A stretch of 64,000 nt of DNA from Prevotella illustrans (GTDB taxonomy: Bacteria > Bacteroidota > Bacteroidia > Bacteroidales > Bacteroidaceae). Positions 53,416 to 62,660 of this stretch are shown here, piece by piece. The notes below the pieces were generated by a model. The model was given only the letters and a program-made list of their open reading frames with translations. It had not been told where the DNA came from and did not search any database. The position numbers were made by a program, and so were the translations under genes. The stretch is taken from positions 1-64,000 of the forward strand of contig NZ_JAERMS010000009.1 of assembly GCF_017426725.1 (NCBI RefSeq), written 5' to 3'. Within the stretch, counting starts at the first letter, position 1, and the number at the start of each line of letters is the position of its first letter.

Positions 53416-54918
53416 ATGAATATCATCATCGGCGGTGGCCTCGGCGGCCTTTTCACAGGCGCCCTGCTTACCAAAGAAGGCCATAAGATAACCATCCTCG
53501 AGAAAAACAAGACCATCGGCGGTGGCCTGCAGAGTTTTCAATACTACGGCCTGACCTTCGAAACGGGTATGCACTTGCTTGGCAGCCTGCACAAAGGGCA
53601 GACCATCGACAAGATGCTGCGCTACTTAGGAATCAGAAACCGACTGAAAATCATCGATGTAGACGCCGACTGCATGGACCAGATCACCTATCTTTCCGAC
53701 GGCAAGACCTATCGTGTGCCACAGGGAAAGGAGGCGTTCATCGCCTATTTCGCACGGGAGTTTCCACATCAGAGCCACCAAATCAGGCAATATGTGGAAG
53801 CACTCTACAGCATGGTCGACGAGATAGACTTTTTCTATCTGCGACCCACCAACGACCATGTGTTTACCCATAACGAAACATTCATGTGGCCGGCCGACCG
53901 CTTGGTGGCTCATTTTATCAGCGACCCACGTCTCCGCGACGTATTGGGCTACATGAATCCGATGTATGGCGGTATGGAAGGACACACGCCGGCCTATATC
54001 CACGCGCTTATCAACGTGCTCTATATCAACGGCCCGAGCCGCTTTTCGGGTGGTAGCCAGCAGTTGGCCGACGCCTTGGCGGATATCATTCGTGCGGGTG
54101 GAGGGCGTGTCATCAGTGGCGACAAGGTGGTAGCGGTTGATATCAACGACCGCCGGGTGGCAGCCGTAAGGACCGAACAAGGCCATATCTACACCGCCGA
54201 CACTTACATCAGTGCCATCCATCCTCGCCAATTGATCGGCATGACAGACAGCTCTTGCTTTTCCAAAGCATTCAGGACACGCATCGACGAGGCGCCCAAC
54301 AGCTACTCTTCGTTCTGTGCCTATTTCGTCTTCAAACCCGAAAGTTTTCCATATATCAATCACACATGCTACTTTCAGGAAGACTATGGCCACGTGTGGA
54401 ACTACAATGATTACGACGAGGCTCACTGGCCAAGGGGCTTCATGTACATGACACCGGCCGACAGACAGCAAGGTTCATGGGCAACGAAGATGATTGTGAA
54501 CGCCATCATGCCCTATCAGGTGGTAGAACGATGGAAAGACACCCGAAGCGGACACCGAGGCAAGGACTATGAAACATGGAAAGAAGCCCATCTGGAAAAG
54601 ATCATCGGCCGTATGGAGCGGCTCTATCCCGGCTTTGAAGCCACGCTCGCCCACCGCTTTGCCTCGTCGCCGCTCACCATCCGCGACTACTACGACGAGC
54701 CCGAGGGCGCCCTCTATGGCCTGCGACGCGACACGGAGAACATCGCCCGGTCGCAAGTATCGGTCTACACGAAATGTAAAAACCTGTTTCTGACGGGACA
54801 GAATATCAACCTACACGGGTTTTGCGGCGTACCGCTGACGGCTGTCAATACGGCCGAAGCCATCGTGGGACACAACGTTATCGTCGATAAAATCAACGCG
54901 TATGAAACCAAGAATTAG
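53416..54918 (+). CDS. FAD-dependent phytoene-desaturase-like oxidoreductase 2
   Basis: Paralogue of the preceding protein, 500 residues, alignable along its length (GGGLGGLFTGALL; EKNKTIGGGLQSF; FETGMHLLGS.HKGQTIDKMLRYLG; LFLTGQNINLHGFCGVPL). The shared motifs TGQNIN and MLRYL show a tandem duplication, now well diverged. The two may form a heterodimer or act in sequence. Its end overlaps the start of the secreted esterase gene by 17 bases. Confidence 0.87.
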   Translation: MNIIIGGGLGGLFTGALLTKEGHKITILEKNKTIGGGLQSFQYYGLTFETGMHLLGSLHKGQTIDKMLRYLGIRNRLKIIDVDADCMDQITYLSDGKTYRVPQGKEAFIAYFAREFPHQSHQIRQYVEALYSMVDEIDFFYLRPTNDHVFTHNETFMWPADRLVAHFISDPRLRDVLGYMNPMYGGMEGHTPAYIHALINVLYINGPSRFSGGSQQLADALADIIRAGGGRVISGDKVVAVDINDRRVAAVRTEQGHIYTADTYISAIHPRQLIGMTDSSCFSKAFRTRIDEAPNSYSSFCAYFVFKPESFPYINHTCYFQEDYGHVWNYNDYDEAHWPRGFMYMTPADRQQGSWATKMIVNAIMPYQVVERWKDTRSGHRGKDYETWKEAHLEKIIGRMERLYPGFEATLAHRFASSPLTIRDYYDEPEGALYGLRRDTENIARSQVSVYTKCKNLFLTGQNINLHGFCGVPLTAVNTAEAIVGHNVIVDKINAYETKN

Positions 54919-55714
54919 TCTTTTGCTGCTCCTGCTCACCGTTTGTTCGACCGTAGGCGCGCAAAAGAGTGACCCGAACTATCGCCGGCTGAAGATCTAT
55001 AAACCGAGCGACACCTGCCGCACGGCTGTCATCGTCTGTCCGGGGGGCAGCTACTGCTGGTTGAGTAAAAAATACGAAGGCAGCGAAGTGGCCCGATGGC
55101 TCAACAGCAAGGGCATAGCAGCCTACGTGCTGCACTACCCCACGGCGGGTTGGGCCGGATTCGTGCTCCGCAGTCGGCTTTACTTTCCCGGTCGGCAATA
55201 TCCCGACCAGCTGCGGGCCATCGAACAGGCCATGCGCCTTGTCCGACAGCAAGGCTACCGCCACGTAGGCGTCATGGGCTTCTCGGCCGGCGGCCACTTG
55301 GCACTGATGGCGGCCGAGAACCTTACCGGACCATTGCGGCCCGACTTCATCGCGCCCATCTATCCTGTGGTGTCGCTCTCCCACGCCGTTACGCACAAGC
55401 GCAGCCGACGCGGACTATTAGGCGAATGGCGCCGACGCAGCACCGTGATGCGCGACTCGCTGTCGATGGAGCGGCACGCCGACCGCATCCAATGCCCCGT
55501 TTTCCTGATGAACTGCAAGGACGACCCTATCGTCGACTACCGCAACGCCGTATTGATGGACAGCGCCATGACTGCCCACGACGTACCCCATGTATATATC
55601 CAATACCAAACGGGCGGCCACGGCTTCGGCGCCACTGCCCGAAAAACAACGAAAGAAGCGATCAGCTGGAAAGAACGTTTCATCAGTTGGCTGCAAAAAC
55701 AATTCAACAACTGA
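54902..55714 (+). CDS. Secreted alpha/beta-hydrolase (esterase/lipase-like)
   Basis: Alpha/beta-hydrolase of 270 residues with a signal peptide (about 1-20, ending STVGAQ). The catalytic triad is Ser128 in GFSAGGH, Asp207 or Asp208 in NCKDDPIVDY, and His240 in TGGHGFG. The oxyanion-hole motif CPGGSY is near residue 46. As the last gene of the operon it may trim or release pigment esters or other lipids in the periplasm. The family resembles the BD-FAE type of esterase. Confidence 0.85.
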   Translation: MKPRISLLLLLLTVCSTVGAQKSDPNYRRLKIYKPSDTCRTAVIVCPGGSYCWLSKKYEGSEVARWLNSKGIAAYVLHYPTAGWAGFVLRSRLYFPGRQYPDQLRAIEQAMRLVRQQGYRHVGVMGFSAGGHLALMAAENLTGPLRPDFIAPIYPVVSLSHAVTHKRSRRGLLGEWRRRSTVMRDSLSMERHADRIQCPVFLMNCKDDPIVDYRNAVLMDSAMTAHDVPHVYIQYQTGGHGFGATARKTTKEAISWKERFISWLQKQFNN

Positions 55715-55911
55715 TCAAACAAACTGAAAAATACTGGTATAATGTGACGGGAACGGTTAAGACCTTCTGCCCCGAAGGCCAATCACCCAGACGCCTGCCA
55801 CAGGCTATCTACGATATTAATTACAACTCCGCTAATCTCAAAGCGATGGGAGCACAGAGTTTGGAGGCGTCGACTCCTGAAAAAGAAAAGACCAAGAAAG
55901 ATTACCTATCA

Positions 55912-55961
55912 AAACATCCCGATACGCTGACGAAGAAATCCCATGATATAAAAGGAATACA
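55912..55961 (+). repeat. 50-bp dispersed repeat, copy 2
   Basis: Aligns with the minus strand of 691-740. The open frame across 55740-55968 (about 75 codons) is not supported as a gene. Confidence 0.55.
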
Positions 55962-55968
55962 GGCATAG

Positions 55969-56175
55969 GCGGAACGTGATAAATCACGCCCCTACAGCTC
56001 ACGCCCTGCCGTTTACAAACACAGAAATCATAGCTCGGTAGCTGCAAGTCAGTCGCCATGCGCCAGCCGGAGGGGCGTGATTCATCACGTTCCGCCTGTC
56101 GTGGCGTTTGTAAATGGCGTGGGGCGTGATTGCCTATTTCCTTGGTGATTCGGAACGTGATAAATCACGCCCCTA
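55969..56175. repeat. Cluster of GGAACGTGATAAATCACGCC palindromic repeats
   Basis: Three copies of a 25-base motif with a GTGATxxATCAC palindrome: 55969-55995 (plus), 56072-56096 (minus) and 56151-56175 (plus), with a partial one at 56121. The stretch 55715-56298 between the esterase and the small KPE gene otherwise shows no gene. Confidence 0.75.
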
Positions 56176-56298
56176 CGCCTGACGGGTTGCCGTTCCCCGT
56201 GATTCGGAAGTTCTCCCTCCCTTTGGGTCGCTGTTCGCGGAGCGAGGTAATTGTAAATCGCTGGCCGGAGGGAAAAGCAAAGCAAAGGCCGGGGTAGG

Positions 56299-56502
56299 TT
56301 AATCGTCCCACAACGAGGACGAGGAACGGGTTGTGGTGGTCTGGGCGTCATCCTCTTCGTCGTCGAAGAAGTTGTTACCCTTCGACAGGGCCGGTCCCGT
56401 GGCGGGGTCTTCGCTGATGCCTATGTCAAGGGAGCCGGCGAGGATGCAGTTTTCTAACTCGATGAGTTGCGATTTCATTTCCGGTTTGATGTACTCTTTC
56501 AT
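56299..56502 (-). CDS. Small KPE-type protein (67 aa)
   Basis: Small protein that starts MKEYIKPEM.SQLIELENCILAGS, followed by an acidic, Ser/Thr-rich tail ending WDD. Proteins with this Lys-Pro-Glu start, a LEN/leader-like segment and a Leu-Ala-Gly-Ser break are numerous in Prevotella, usually near genes for secreted proteins; their function is unknown. The LAGS step resembles a double-glycine-type leader boundary, so a cleaved peptide is conceivable. It follows the GLUG-like surface protein gene on the same strand. Confidence 0.6.
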   Translation of the reverse strand: MKEYIKPEMKSQLIELENCILAGSLDIGISEDPATGPALSKGNNFFDDEEDDAQTTTTRSSSSLWDD

Positions 56503-56570
56503 TTTGTTTGAATGTTTTATAAAGGTTGGTTTAAATGTTTTTATAAAAATGGATTGGTAATTTTCAGTCG

Positions 56571-56712
56571 GCTTCGCACTTTTTCAGTCGGCTTCGCCGA
56601 GAAATCTTACAAATCTTCCAATTTTTACATTATCTATTATTTGTTCGATTTGTACTGATTTGTCCGATTTCTGTCCGCAGGACACTCCTTCAGTCGGCTC
56701 GCCGAGACGAGT
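56571..56712. repeat. 140-bp repeat flanking the surface protein gene, left copy
   Basis: AGTCGGCTTCGCCGAGAAAT, then ACAAATCTTCCAA and TTATCTATTATTTGTTCGAT, shared in order and direction with 62661-62803. A further partial copy is at about 56728-56775. Confidence 0.75.
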
Positions 56713-56820
56713 TGATGAGCCGTCAGGCGAATAAATCCCACAAATCGTTCTAAATCTTCCAATTTTTATCATTACATATAGGGTTACGGGTTATCGGGGG
56801 CGCGCCCGTTTCCGGATGGG

Positions 56821-56845
56821 GCGGAACATGATAAATCACGCCCCT
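56821..56845 (+). repeat. GGAACATGATAAATCACGCC palindromic repeat
   Basis: Fourth copy of the motif clustered at 55969-56175, with one base change, close to the 3' end of the surface protein gene. Confidence 0.7.
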
Positions 56846-56882
56846 GCGGCGTGCCGCACCCCCGATGAGAGAGACATCTTTT

Positions 56883-59800
56883 TTATTTCACAACAACCTT
56901 GCGGCCGCCGACGATGTAGACGCCTGCGGGCAACCGGTGGCGTGCGGCGTCGTCGAGGCGGTCGGCCACGCGGCGACCTTGCAGGTCGTACACCGGACCG
57001 TCGGCTCTGCCCCTCGCGTCGTTCGTAGCGCCACCGATGCCGGTGGTCTCGCCGTCGATGACGATGGAGAGCTGCTTGGCGCCCGCGCCTTTCGGACAAG
57101 TGACATAGGCGCGATAAGCGGGAACCGTGGCGCCGGGGTGCTCCGTCGTTACCTTGTGGAAGAGGCCGTCGTTCTGCAGGATGTAGGCGTTGGCGGCTGC
57201 TGCCGTGGCGTTGTCCACGCCGGTTACCGTGCCCACGAAACTGTACTTGCCGGCGGTAGTGGTCAGAGCGTCGGCCTTGTAGGCTTTCACCTGTATGTCG
57301 TTGCCGCCGAGCTGTGGCACACCGTCGGCAGTAATCAGGTAAGGCTTGTAGGCTTCGAGCTTATCCTTCGCATCCGCGAAATGGACTGCACTGTTGTTGC
57401 CGCCCGAGATGGTGTAGGCCTTGAAACCTTGTACAGACAACTCGTAGGGCAGACAAAGGGTGGCTTTCCCTATGGAAAGGTCGCGCTCGTAGCTTACCTT
57501 GGCAGCGGTGAAGTCGATGCCGATGGGCAGCGGCTTGTCGTCGGTGAGGCGGAAGTCGTCGCACGCCCAGCCGTTGTTCTCCTTATTATAATATACATAG
57601 TTGGGCTTTGCCTTGTCGGCCTCGCGGTAGGGGCTCGGCTCCTCGCCCAAAGCCTGCGCCCAGTAGCACTGGTCGGTGCGGTCGGCCTGCAGGAGCTTGG
57701 CCACCTCGCCGTTCTTCAGCTGCGCCTCGGTTATCTGGTCGCCCTGTACCTTGCCGCTGGGGTTGAGGTAGTAGCAGTTGTTGATGTGCATAAAGCCGGT
57801 GCCCTCGTTCTGCTGCTGCTCCGGGCAGAAGGTGAAGCTCGAAAATCCGGTGGTGCTGGGTTTGGGGCTGGCGTTGTTGGTGCCGAGGTAGAGGCAGTTG
57901 TTCAGCGTGCAGGCGGCATCTTTGTGCTTATGACCTATAAATCCGGATATAATTTTGTGTGTGCCGCCTTCAAGGGTGTCCGTGGCGTGGAAATATCCCT
58001 TGACTACGCAGTCGTTAATGGTGATATGGGCAGTGTCGTCCGGGGTTAGAAGTATGCCCGCTAAATCTCGGCCCACCTTGAGGTTCACGTCGATGACGCA
58101 GCCCGAAACGGTGGTGTTGCCATACGCGTAATTTATCAATCCTGCCGCCTGACTACCGCACGACTGTGGGTCGCCCGGATTTTTTTCGGTCAGCGTGATG
58201 CTACCCTTGATGTGCAGGTTGCGGATGGTGGCGTCCTTCACATTCTTGAAGGGGGCTTTTTCGTCGTCCGGGGTAGTCCAGTTGAAAGAGAGCGTATGGC
58301 CCTGTCCGTCGAAGGTGCCTTCGTAAACGTTGGGCAGGTAATAGCCCAGCATCAGGATTTCCTCGCCGAGGTCGACGTCCTGCATCAGCCTGGCGTCGAC
58401 GCCGGTCTGTCCGTCGTTCACAAGTTCGCGGAACGCCTTCCAGTCTTCCTTCGAGGCGATGTCGAAGCATTCCTTGTCGTTCACGTTTACGGCTACGGTC
58501 TTGTCGTCGTCGATGGTGGTCGTCTCGGAGAAGCCGTCGGCAAAGGCCAGTCCGGTGTAGTAATGGTGTGGGTTGTAGCTGTTGCCGAGGGCTTCCTGCA
58601 GGGTGGGCAGACTGACGGTGCCGCCCTTGTTGGCGTAGCGCGCGGCGGTTGCCTCGTTGTTGTAGGTGAAGGCCACCTTATATATATGTTTCGCCTCGTC
58701 GGTGGTGGGCAGCGGCTCAAGGTCCGTGCCGAGCGTCTGTCCCCAGACGTTTTCGGTGCGGTCGCCCTGCAACAGCTTAGCCATTTCGCCGCTCTTCAGT
58801 CGCTCGGCGGTTACCTGCTTGCCCTGCGCTTTGCCGCAGGTGTTGAGGTAGTAGCAGTTGTTCAGGGTGGCGTTATCGGCGAAGGTATTGCTACCGGTGG
58901 TGGCGTTGTTCTTGCCGATGTAGAGGCAGTTGGTCAGGGTGCAGGTGCCGCCCTGATAGTCTACAAATCCGCCGATACTCTTCTTCGCGGAGTTGAGCGC
59001 TCCCTTGACGACGCAGTCGGTGATAATAACCTCGGTATTGAGGTTTACCATATGAATCATGCCTGCTAAATAGCTGGAGCCCTTGAGGTCCACATCGATG
59101 ACGCAGCCCGAGACGGAGATCTTGCCAGAGGCAGACAGAATCAATCCGGACAAAAGGCTGTTGCCTGTTGCTTCAATCTGCCCTTTTACATGCAGGTTCT
59201 TGATGGTGGCGCCTTCCACAGTCTTGAAGGGGGCTATATTGACGAAGCTTGTGTGATTCCAGTTGACGGTGAGCGCATGTCCCTGCCCGTCGAACGTGCC
59301 GGAATAGTTTCTGGTCACGCCCACCATCACGATGTCCGAGCCGAGGTCGACGTCCGCTGTCATCTTGGCGTCGAGGCCGGCCTGTCCGTCGTTCACGAGG
59401 TCGCAGAACGTCTTCCAGTTGTCCTTCGAGGCTATCTCGTAGGCTTCCTTATGGTTGAAGAGCACTGCCACGGTCTGGTCGGAGCTGACGGTGGTTGAGC
59501 CGTTGAAGTCGCCCTCAAAGGCGATGGTATAAAAATGGTGCTCGTTGTAGCTGCTACCCATGAGGTCCTTTGCGGTAAAGGTGGGCATGCCGCCGTGGAT
59601 ACCCTTGCCGTTGGTGGCGTAGCGCGTGGCTTTCACCTGGTCGTTGTAGCTGAAGTCCACCTTGCAGACGTGCTTCTCGGCTTTGTCGGTGGGCTGCGGA
59701 TCGTTCTCCTTGCCGAGCTCCTGTCCCCAGAAGTTTCCGGCGCGCTTGTTCTGAAGCAGATAAGCCACTTCGCCGCTCTTGAGCTGCTCCTCGGTTACCT

Positions 59801-62252
59801 TCTTGCCCTGTGCGTCGCTGCAGGGGTTGAGGTAGTAGCAGTTCGTGAGGGTGGCTTTCTTGGCAAAGGTGTAGCCGCCGGTGGTGGCGTTGTTCTCGCC
59901 GATGTAGAGGCAGTTGGTCAGGGTGCACTTACCATACTGATTTTCTACAAATCCGCTCATATATCTCCTGCCTCCCTCCGTCGTGGCGTGGAACTTGCCC
60001 TTGACGAGGCAGTCGGTGATGGTAACATTGGCATTATCCCTTACGCATTCAATCATGCCTGCTGCGTCGCATCCACCATTGTCATAGGTGCTCGTGATGT
60101 TCACCGCGCTGACGCAGCCCGAGATGGTGGTGTTGCCATAGGCGCTTTGAACCAATCCTGACAAGAAGTGCGAGCTTGACTTAATCTCTCCTTCGGTGCG
60201 CAGGTTCTTGATGGTGGCGCCGTCCACAGTGTAGAAGGGGGCTAACCAGCCTGATGTGTTATTCCAGTTGATTTTCAGCGTATGTCCCTGTCCGTCGAAC
60301 GTGCCGGCGTAATGATTGCCCACCTGCCAAATGTCGGAGCCGAGGTCGACGTCCGCTGTCATCTTGGCGTTGAGCTTGGTCTGTCCGCCGTTGACGAGGT
60401 CGCGGAACTCCTTCCAGTCAGCCTTCGAGGCGATTTCGCAGACTACCTTGTGGGTGAAGCTTACTGCCACCTGCTTATCGGCGGTCACGCTGGTGGAGCC
60501 GCTGAAATTGTCGGCAAAGGTCAGTCCCGAGTAATAATGCTGTGGGTTGTAGCCCGTGCCCAGAATTTCCTGCACGGTGGGCATGGAGCCGTAGATGGCC
60601 TTGTTGCGCGTGGCGTAGCGCGTGGCGCGCACCTGGCTGTTGAAGGTGAAATCCACCTTATAGACCCGCTTCGCGCCGTCGGCGGTGAGCAGGGGCTCGT
60701 CGTCGCTGCCGAGGTTCTGGCCCCAGACGTTTTCCGTGCGCTTGTTCTGAAGCAGATAGGCCACCTCGCCGTTCCGGAGCTGCTCGGCGGTCACCTGCTC
60801 GCCTAAGTTGCCTTTCTTGTTATAATCCGGATTGATGCCTTTGGACTTCTCGGAATAGTACACGTGGTTTAGGTTGTTTGTCGTACCTTTTTGTCGGCGC
60901 AGGATAGGATTGAGTCCCGACACCTTGGTGTAGGTGGCATTCACATAGCTGTTGCTGATGGTCGTCGTGCCGGCATCGCCCCAGGCTATGAGACCGGCGA
61001 TGTTGGAGACGTTGCCATTGTCGCCTGTGATGGAACCGATGAAGGCGCAGTCTTCGATGGTGGTATTGCCCGATAAAATATGGCCTATCAAACCGCCCGA
61101 GTACTGATCGCCCGTCTTTCCAAGATGAATGTCGGCTTTCACGACGCAACTCCGGAGGGTCGTGCTTTCAGCGAATCCCACCAAGCCGGCCGTGTGGTAA
61201 TTGTCCGTATTGGCCGGAGCGGTTACGGTGCCCGCGATGGTTAGGTTCTTGATGGTGGCGTCGTCCGTGCGGTGGAAGGGGGCTGTGCCCTGCCCGGCGC
61301 CCACGACATGGACGGTGAGCGTATGGCCGGCGCCGTCGAACGTACCGGCATACTTATGATTGTTAGTACCCACCATCATAGAGTTATTGCCGAGGTCGAT
61401 GTCGGCTTCGAGACGGGCGTTGAGGCGGGTCATGCCCTTTTCGTTGACGAGTTTGCAGAACAGCTTCCACTCGTTGGCGTCCTTGATGAGTATCGTGCCG
61501 TTCTGGTCACGGCGCATCACGATGAAGGTGTGCGAGAAGGTTGTCGCCTCGTAGAGGTCGTTCTGTTCCTGCTTGAGAGTGATGGTGGCCTCGCCCGCCG
61601 TGCCGCCGAGCAGGAGTTTGCCGTTATCATAGCGGAGCACTGAGGAGTTGCTGCTGGTGACGCTGAATCCTGGATTGTTCCATTTGAAACCTTGGCCGCT
61701 CTGGGTCTTCTTGTCGATAAGTGCGTGCAAGTCGTATGTATCGAAGAGCACGCCGGGCAGGTCTTTGGCGGTGAAGTTCACCCGGTCGCGTATCACGTTG
61801 ACTATGGTCTTGCACTGCACTTTGCCACACTCCCAATAGGCACTGAAAGTTGCGGTGAGGGAGGCCTTTCCAAGATGCTTGGGCCTTAAACATCCGATTC
61901 CTGAGATATCCACAATATTAGGGTTGCTCAGCTCCCATTCGATATGGCCGACGTGACCTTCGCGCTTGAGGTTGGGGTCAAAAAAACTCTCCAACGTGGA
62001 GTATATGTCATATTGTTCCTTCTCATACCTCACGTTGGGTATCTTGACATAACCCACAATGATATCGCGCACCTTGAACTGGTCCCACTTGTCATAGTAA
62101 TGGCTCCAGATTTTGACTTTTTTTGCCGGGGCATCATAATTGTAGACAACGATGTTGTTGTCGTCGTCGTTGAGGTTGTTCTTATTGCCTCCGCTTATCC
62201 GCGAGTTCGTGATGGCATTCTTCTCGAAATAATAGTCATAGCCTGATGTCAC
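56883..62252 (-). CDS. Secreted GLUG-like repeat surface protein (frameshifted main body)
   Basis: Main open frame, 1,789 residues from the GTG at 62252, but the frame is open further up to about 62380 and clearly continues the signal-peptide fragment at 62351-62617 after a one-base frameshift; the intact protein would be about 1,911 residues. Four modules of about 330 residues (each with WK.F..LVN.GQ, DVDLG, GTFDGQGHTL and ATIKNL motifs of the GLUG type, and a NGEVAYLLQNKR close) start near 61466, 60410, 59410 and 58440. The C-terminal tail VYDLQGRRV...PAGVYIVGGRK is like those of secreted Prevotella proteins exported by the type IX system. Probable adhesin or surface structural protein. Confidence 0.8.
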   Translation of the reverse strand: MTSGYDYYFEKNAITNSRISGGNKNNLNDDDNNIVVYNYDAPAKKVKIWSHYYDKWDQFKVRDIIVGYVKIPNVRYEKEQYDIYSTLESFFDPNLKREGHVGHIEWELSNPNIVDISGIGCLRPKHLGKASLTATFSAYWECGKVQCKTIVNVIRDRVNFTAKDLPGVLFDTYDLHALIDKKTQSGQGFKWNNPGFSVTSSNSSVLRYDNGKLLLGGTAGEATITLKQEQNDLYEATTFSHTFIVMRRDQNGTILIKDANEWKLFCKLVNEKGMTRLNARLEADIDLGNNSMMVGTNNHKYAGTFDGAGHTLTVHVVGAGQGTAPFHRTDDATIKNLTIAGTVTAPANTDNYHTAGLVGFAESTTLRSCVVKADIHLGKTGDQYSGGLIGHILSGNTTIEDCAFIGSITGDNGNVSNIAGLIAWGDAGTTTISNSYVNATYTKVSGLNPILRRQKGTTNNLNHVYYSEKSKGINPDYNKKGNLGEQVTAEQLRNGEVAYLLQNKRTENVWGQNLGSDDEPLLTADGAKRVYKVDFTFNSQVRATRYATRNKAIYGSMPTVQEILGTGYNPQHYYSGLTFADNFSGSTSVTADKQVAVSFTHKVVCEIASKADWKEFRDLVNGGQTKLNAKMTADVDLGSDIWQVGNHYAGTFDGQGHTLKINWNNTSGWLAPFYTVDGATIKNLRTEGEIKSSSHFLSGLVQSAYGNTTISGCVSAVNITSTYDNGGCDAAGMIECVRDNANVTITDCLVKGKFHATTEGGRRYMSGFVENQYGKCTLTNCLYIGENNATTGGYTFAKKATLTNCYYLNPCSDAQGKKVTEEQLKSGEVAYLLQNKRAGNFWGQELGKENDPQPTDKAEKHVCKVDFSYNDQVKATRYATNGKGIHGGMPTFTAKDLMGSSYNEHHFYTIAFEGDFNGSTTVSSDQTVAVLFNHKEAYEIASKDNWKTFCDLVNDGQAGLDAKMTADVDLGSDIVMVGVTRNYSGTFDGQGHALTVNWNHTSFVNIAPFKTVEGATIKNLHVKGQIEATGNSLLSGLILSASGKISVSGCVIDVDLKGSSYLAGMIHMVNLNTEVIITDCVVKGALNSAKKSIGGFVDYQGGTCTLTNCLYIGKNNATTGSNTFADNATLNNCYYLNTCGKAQGKQVTAERLKSGEMAKLLQGDRTENVWGQTLGTDLEPLPTTDEAKHIYKVAFTYNNEATAARYANKGGTVSLPTLQEALGNSYNPHHYYTGLAFADGFSETTTIDDDKTVAVNVNDKECFDIASKEDWKAFRELVNDGQTGVDARLMQDVDLGEEILMLGYYLPNVYEGTFDGQGHTLSFNWTTPDDEKAPFKNVKDATIRNLHIKGSITLTEKNPGDPQSCGSQAAGLINYAYGNTTVSGCVIDVNLKVGRDLAGILLTPDDTAHITINDCVVKGYFHATDTLEGGTHKIISGFIGHKHKDAACTLNNCLYLGTNNASPKPSTTGFSSFTFCPEQQQNEGTGFMHINNCYYLNPSGKVQGDQITEAQLKNGEVAKLLQADRTDQCYWAQALGEEPSPYREADKAKPNYVYYNKENNGWACDDFRLTDDKPLPIGIDFTAAKVSYERDLSIGKATLCLPYELSVQGFKAYTISGGNNSAVHFADAKDKLEAYKPYLITADGVPQLGGNDIQVKAYKADALTTTAGKYSFVGTVTGVDNATAAAANAYILQNDGLFHKVTTEHPGATVPAYRAYVTCPKGAGAKQLSIVIDGETTGIGGATNDARGRADGPVYDLQGRRVADRLDDAARHRLPAGVYIVGGRKVVVK

Positions 62253-62350
62253 TTCGCTGATGCGCTCGAGGCCCCTGGGGTGGTCGTAGTCTTCTCCACC
62301 CTCTGTGTCGCGCAGGATAATCCAGCGGATGGCATAGCCGTCGTCAGTCT

Positions 62351-62617
62351 CTATGTTGAGTCGGTACCCCTTCCCACCTCATAGATGGCACTGTTGCCCG
62401 TTCCGCTGGTGGTCTTGCAAGAGCCAAACCAGATTTTCACATGCCCTTGTTCGAGTGTTTGTAGTATCAGCTTGTTCTTGCCGATCTTTTCCACGGTTTC
62501 GCGTGAGCGGAATGTCTCGTAGCCATAACGATTATAATCTGTAGCCCACGCCGGCGCCGCCAGCACGAGGACTAAGAGAAAGAGGCAGAACCTCTGAATG
62601 ATGTTTGGTTGTTTCAT
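62351..62617 (-). pseudogene. Detached N-terminal fragment of the surface protein gene
   Basis: Encodes 88 residues with a signal peptide (1-25, ending PAWAT) and stops at 62351. If one base is added to the four-base run at 62367-62370 (CCCC on the plus strand) the frame joins the main body: the sequence then reads EVGRGYRLNIETDDGYAIRW before the rest. So either the gene is mutated, or the run was misread, or the shift is programmed or variable. Neither piece alone would be an exported full protein. Confidence 0.8.
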
Positions 62618-62660
62618 ATTGAATTTGAAATTAAAAAATTAAATATCGCGTTTTGAAATT

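Noticed and set aside
55740..55968. Open frame after the esterase gene as a possible small gene.
   Set aside because: No start with leader or promoter, it ends in a dispersed repeat, and the peptide has no recognised pattern.
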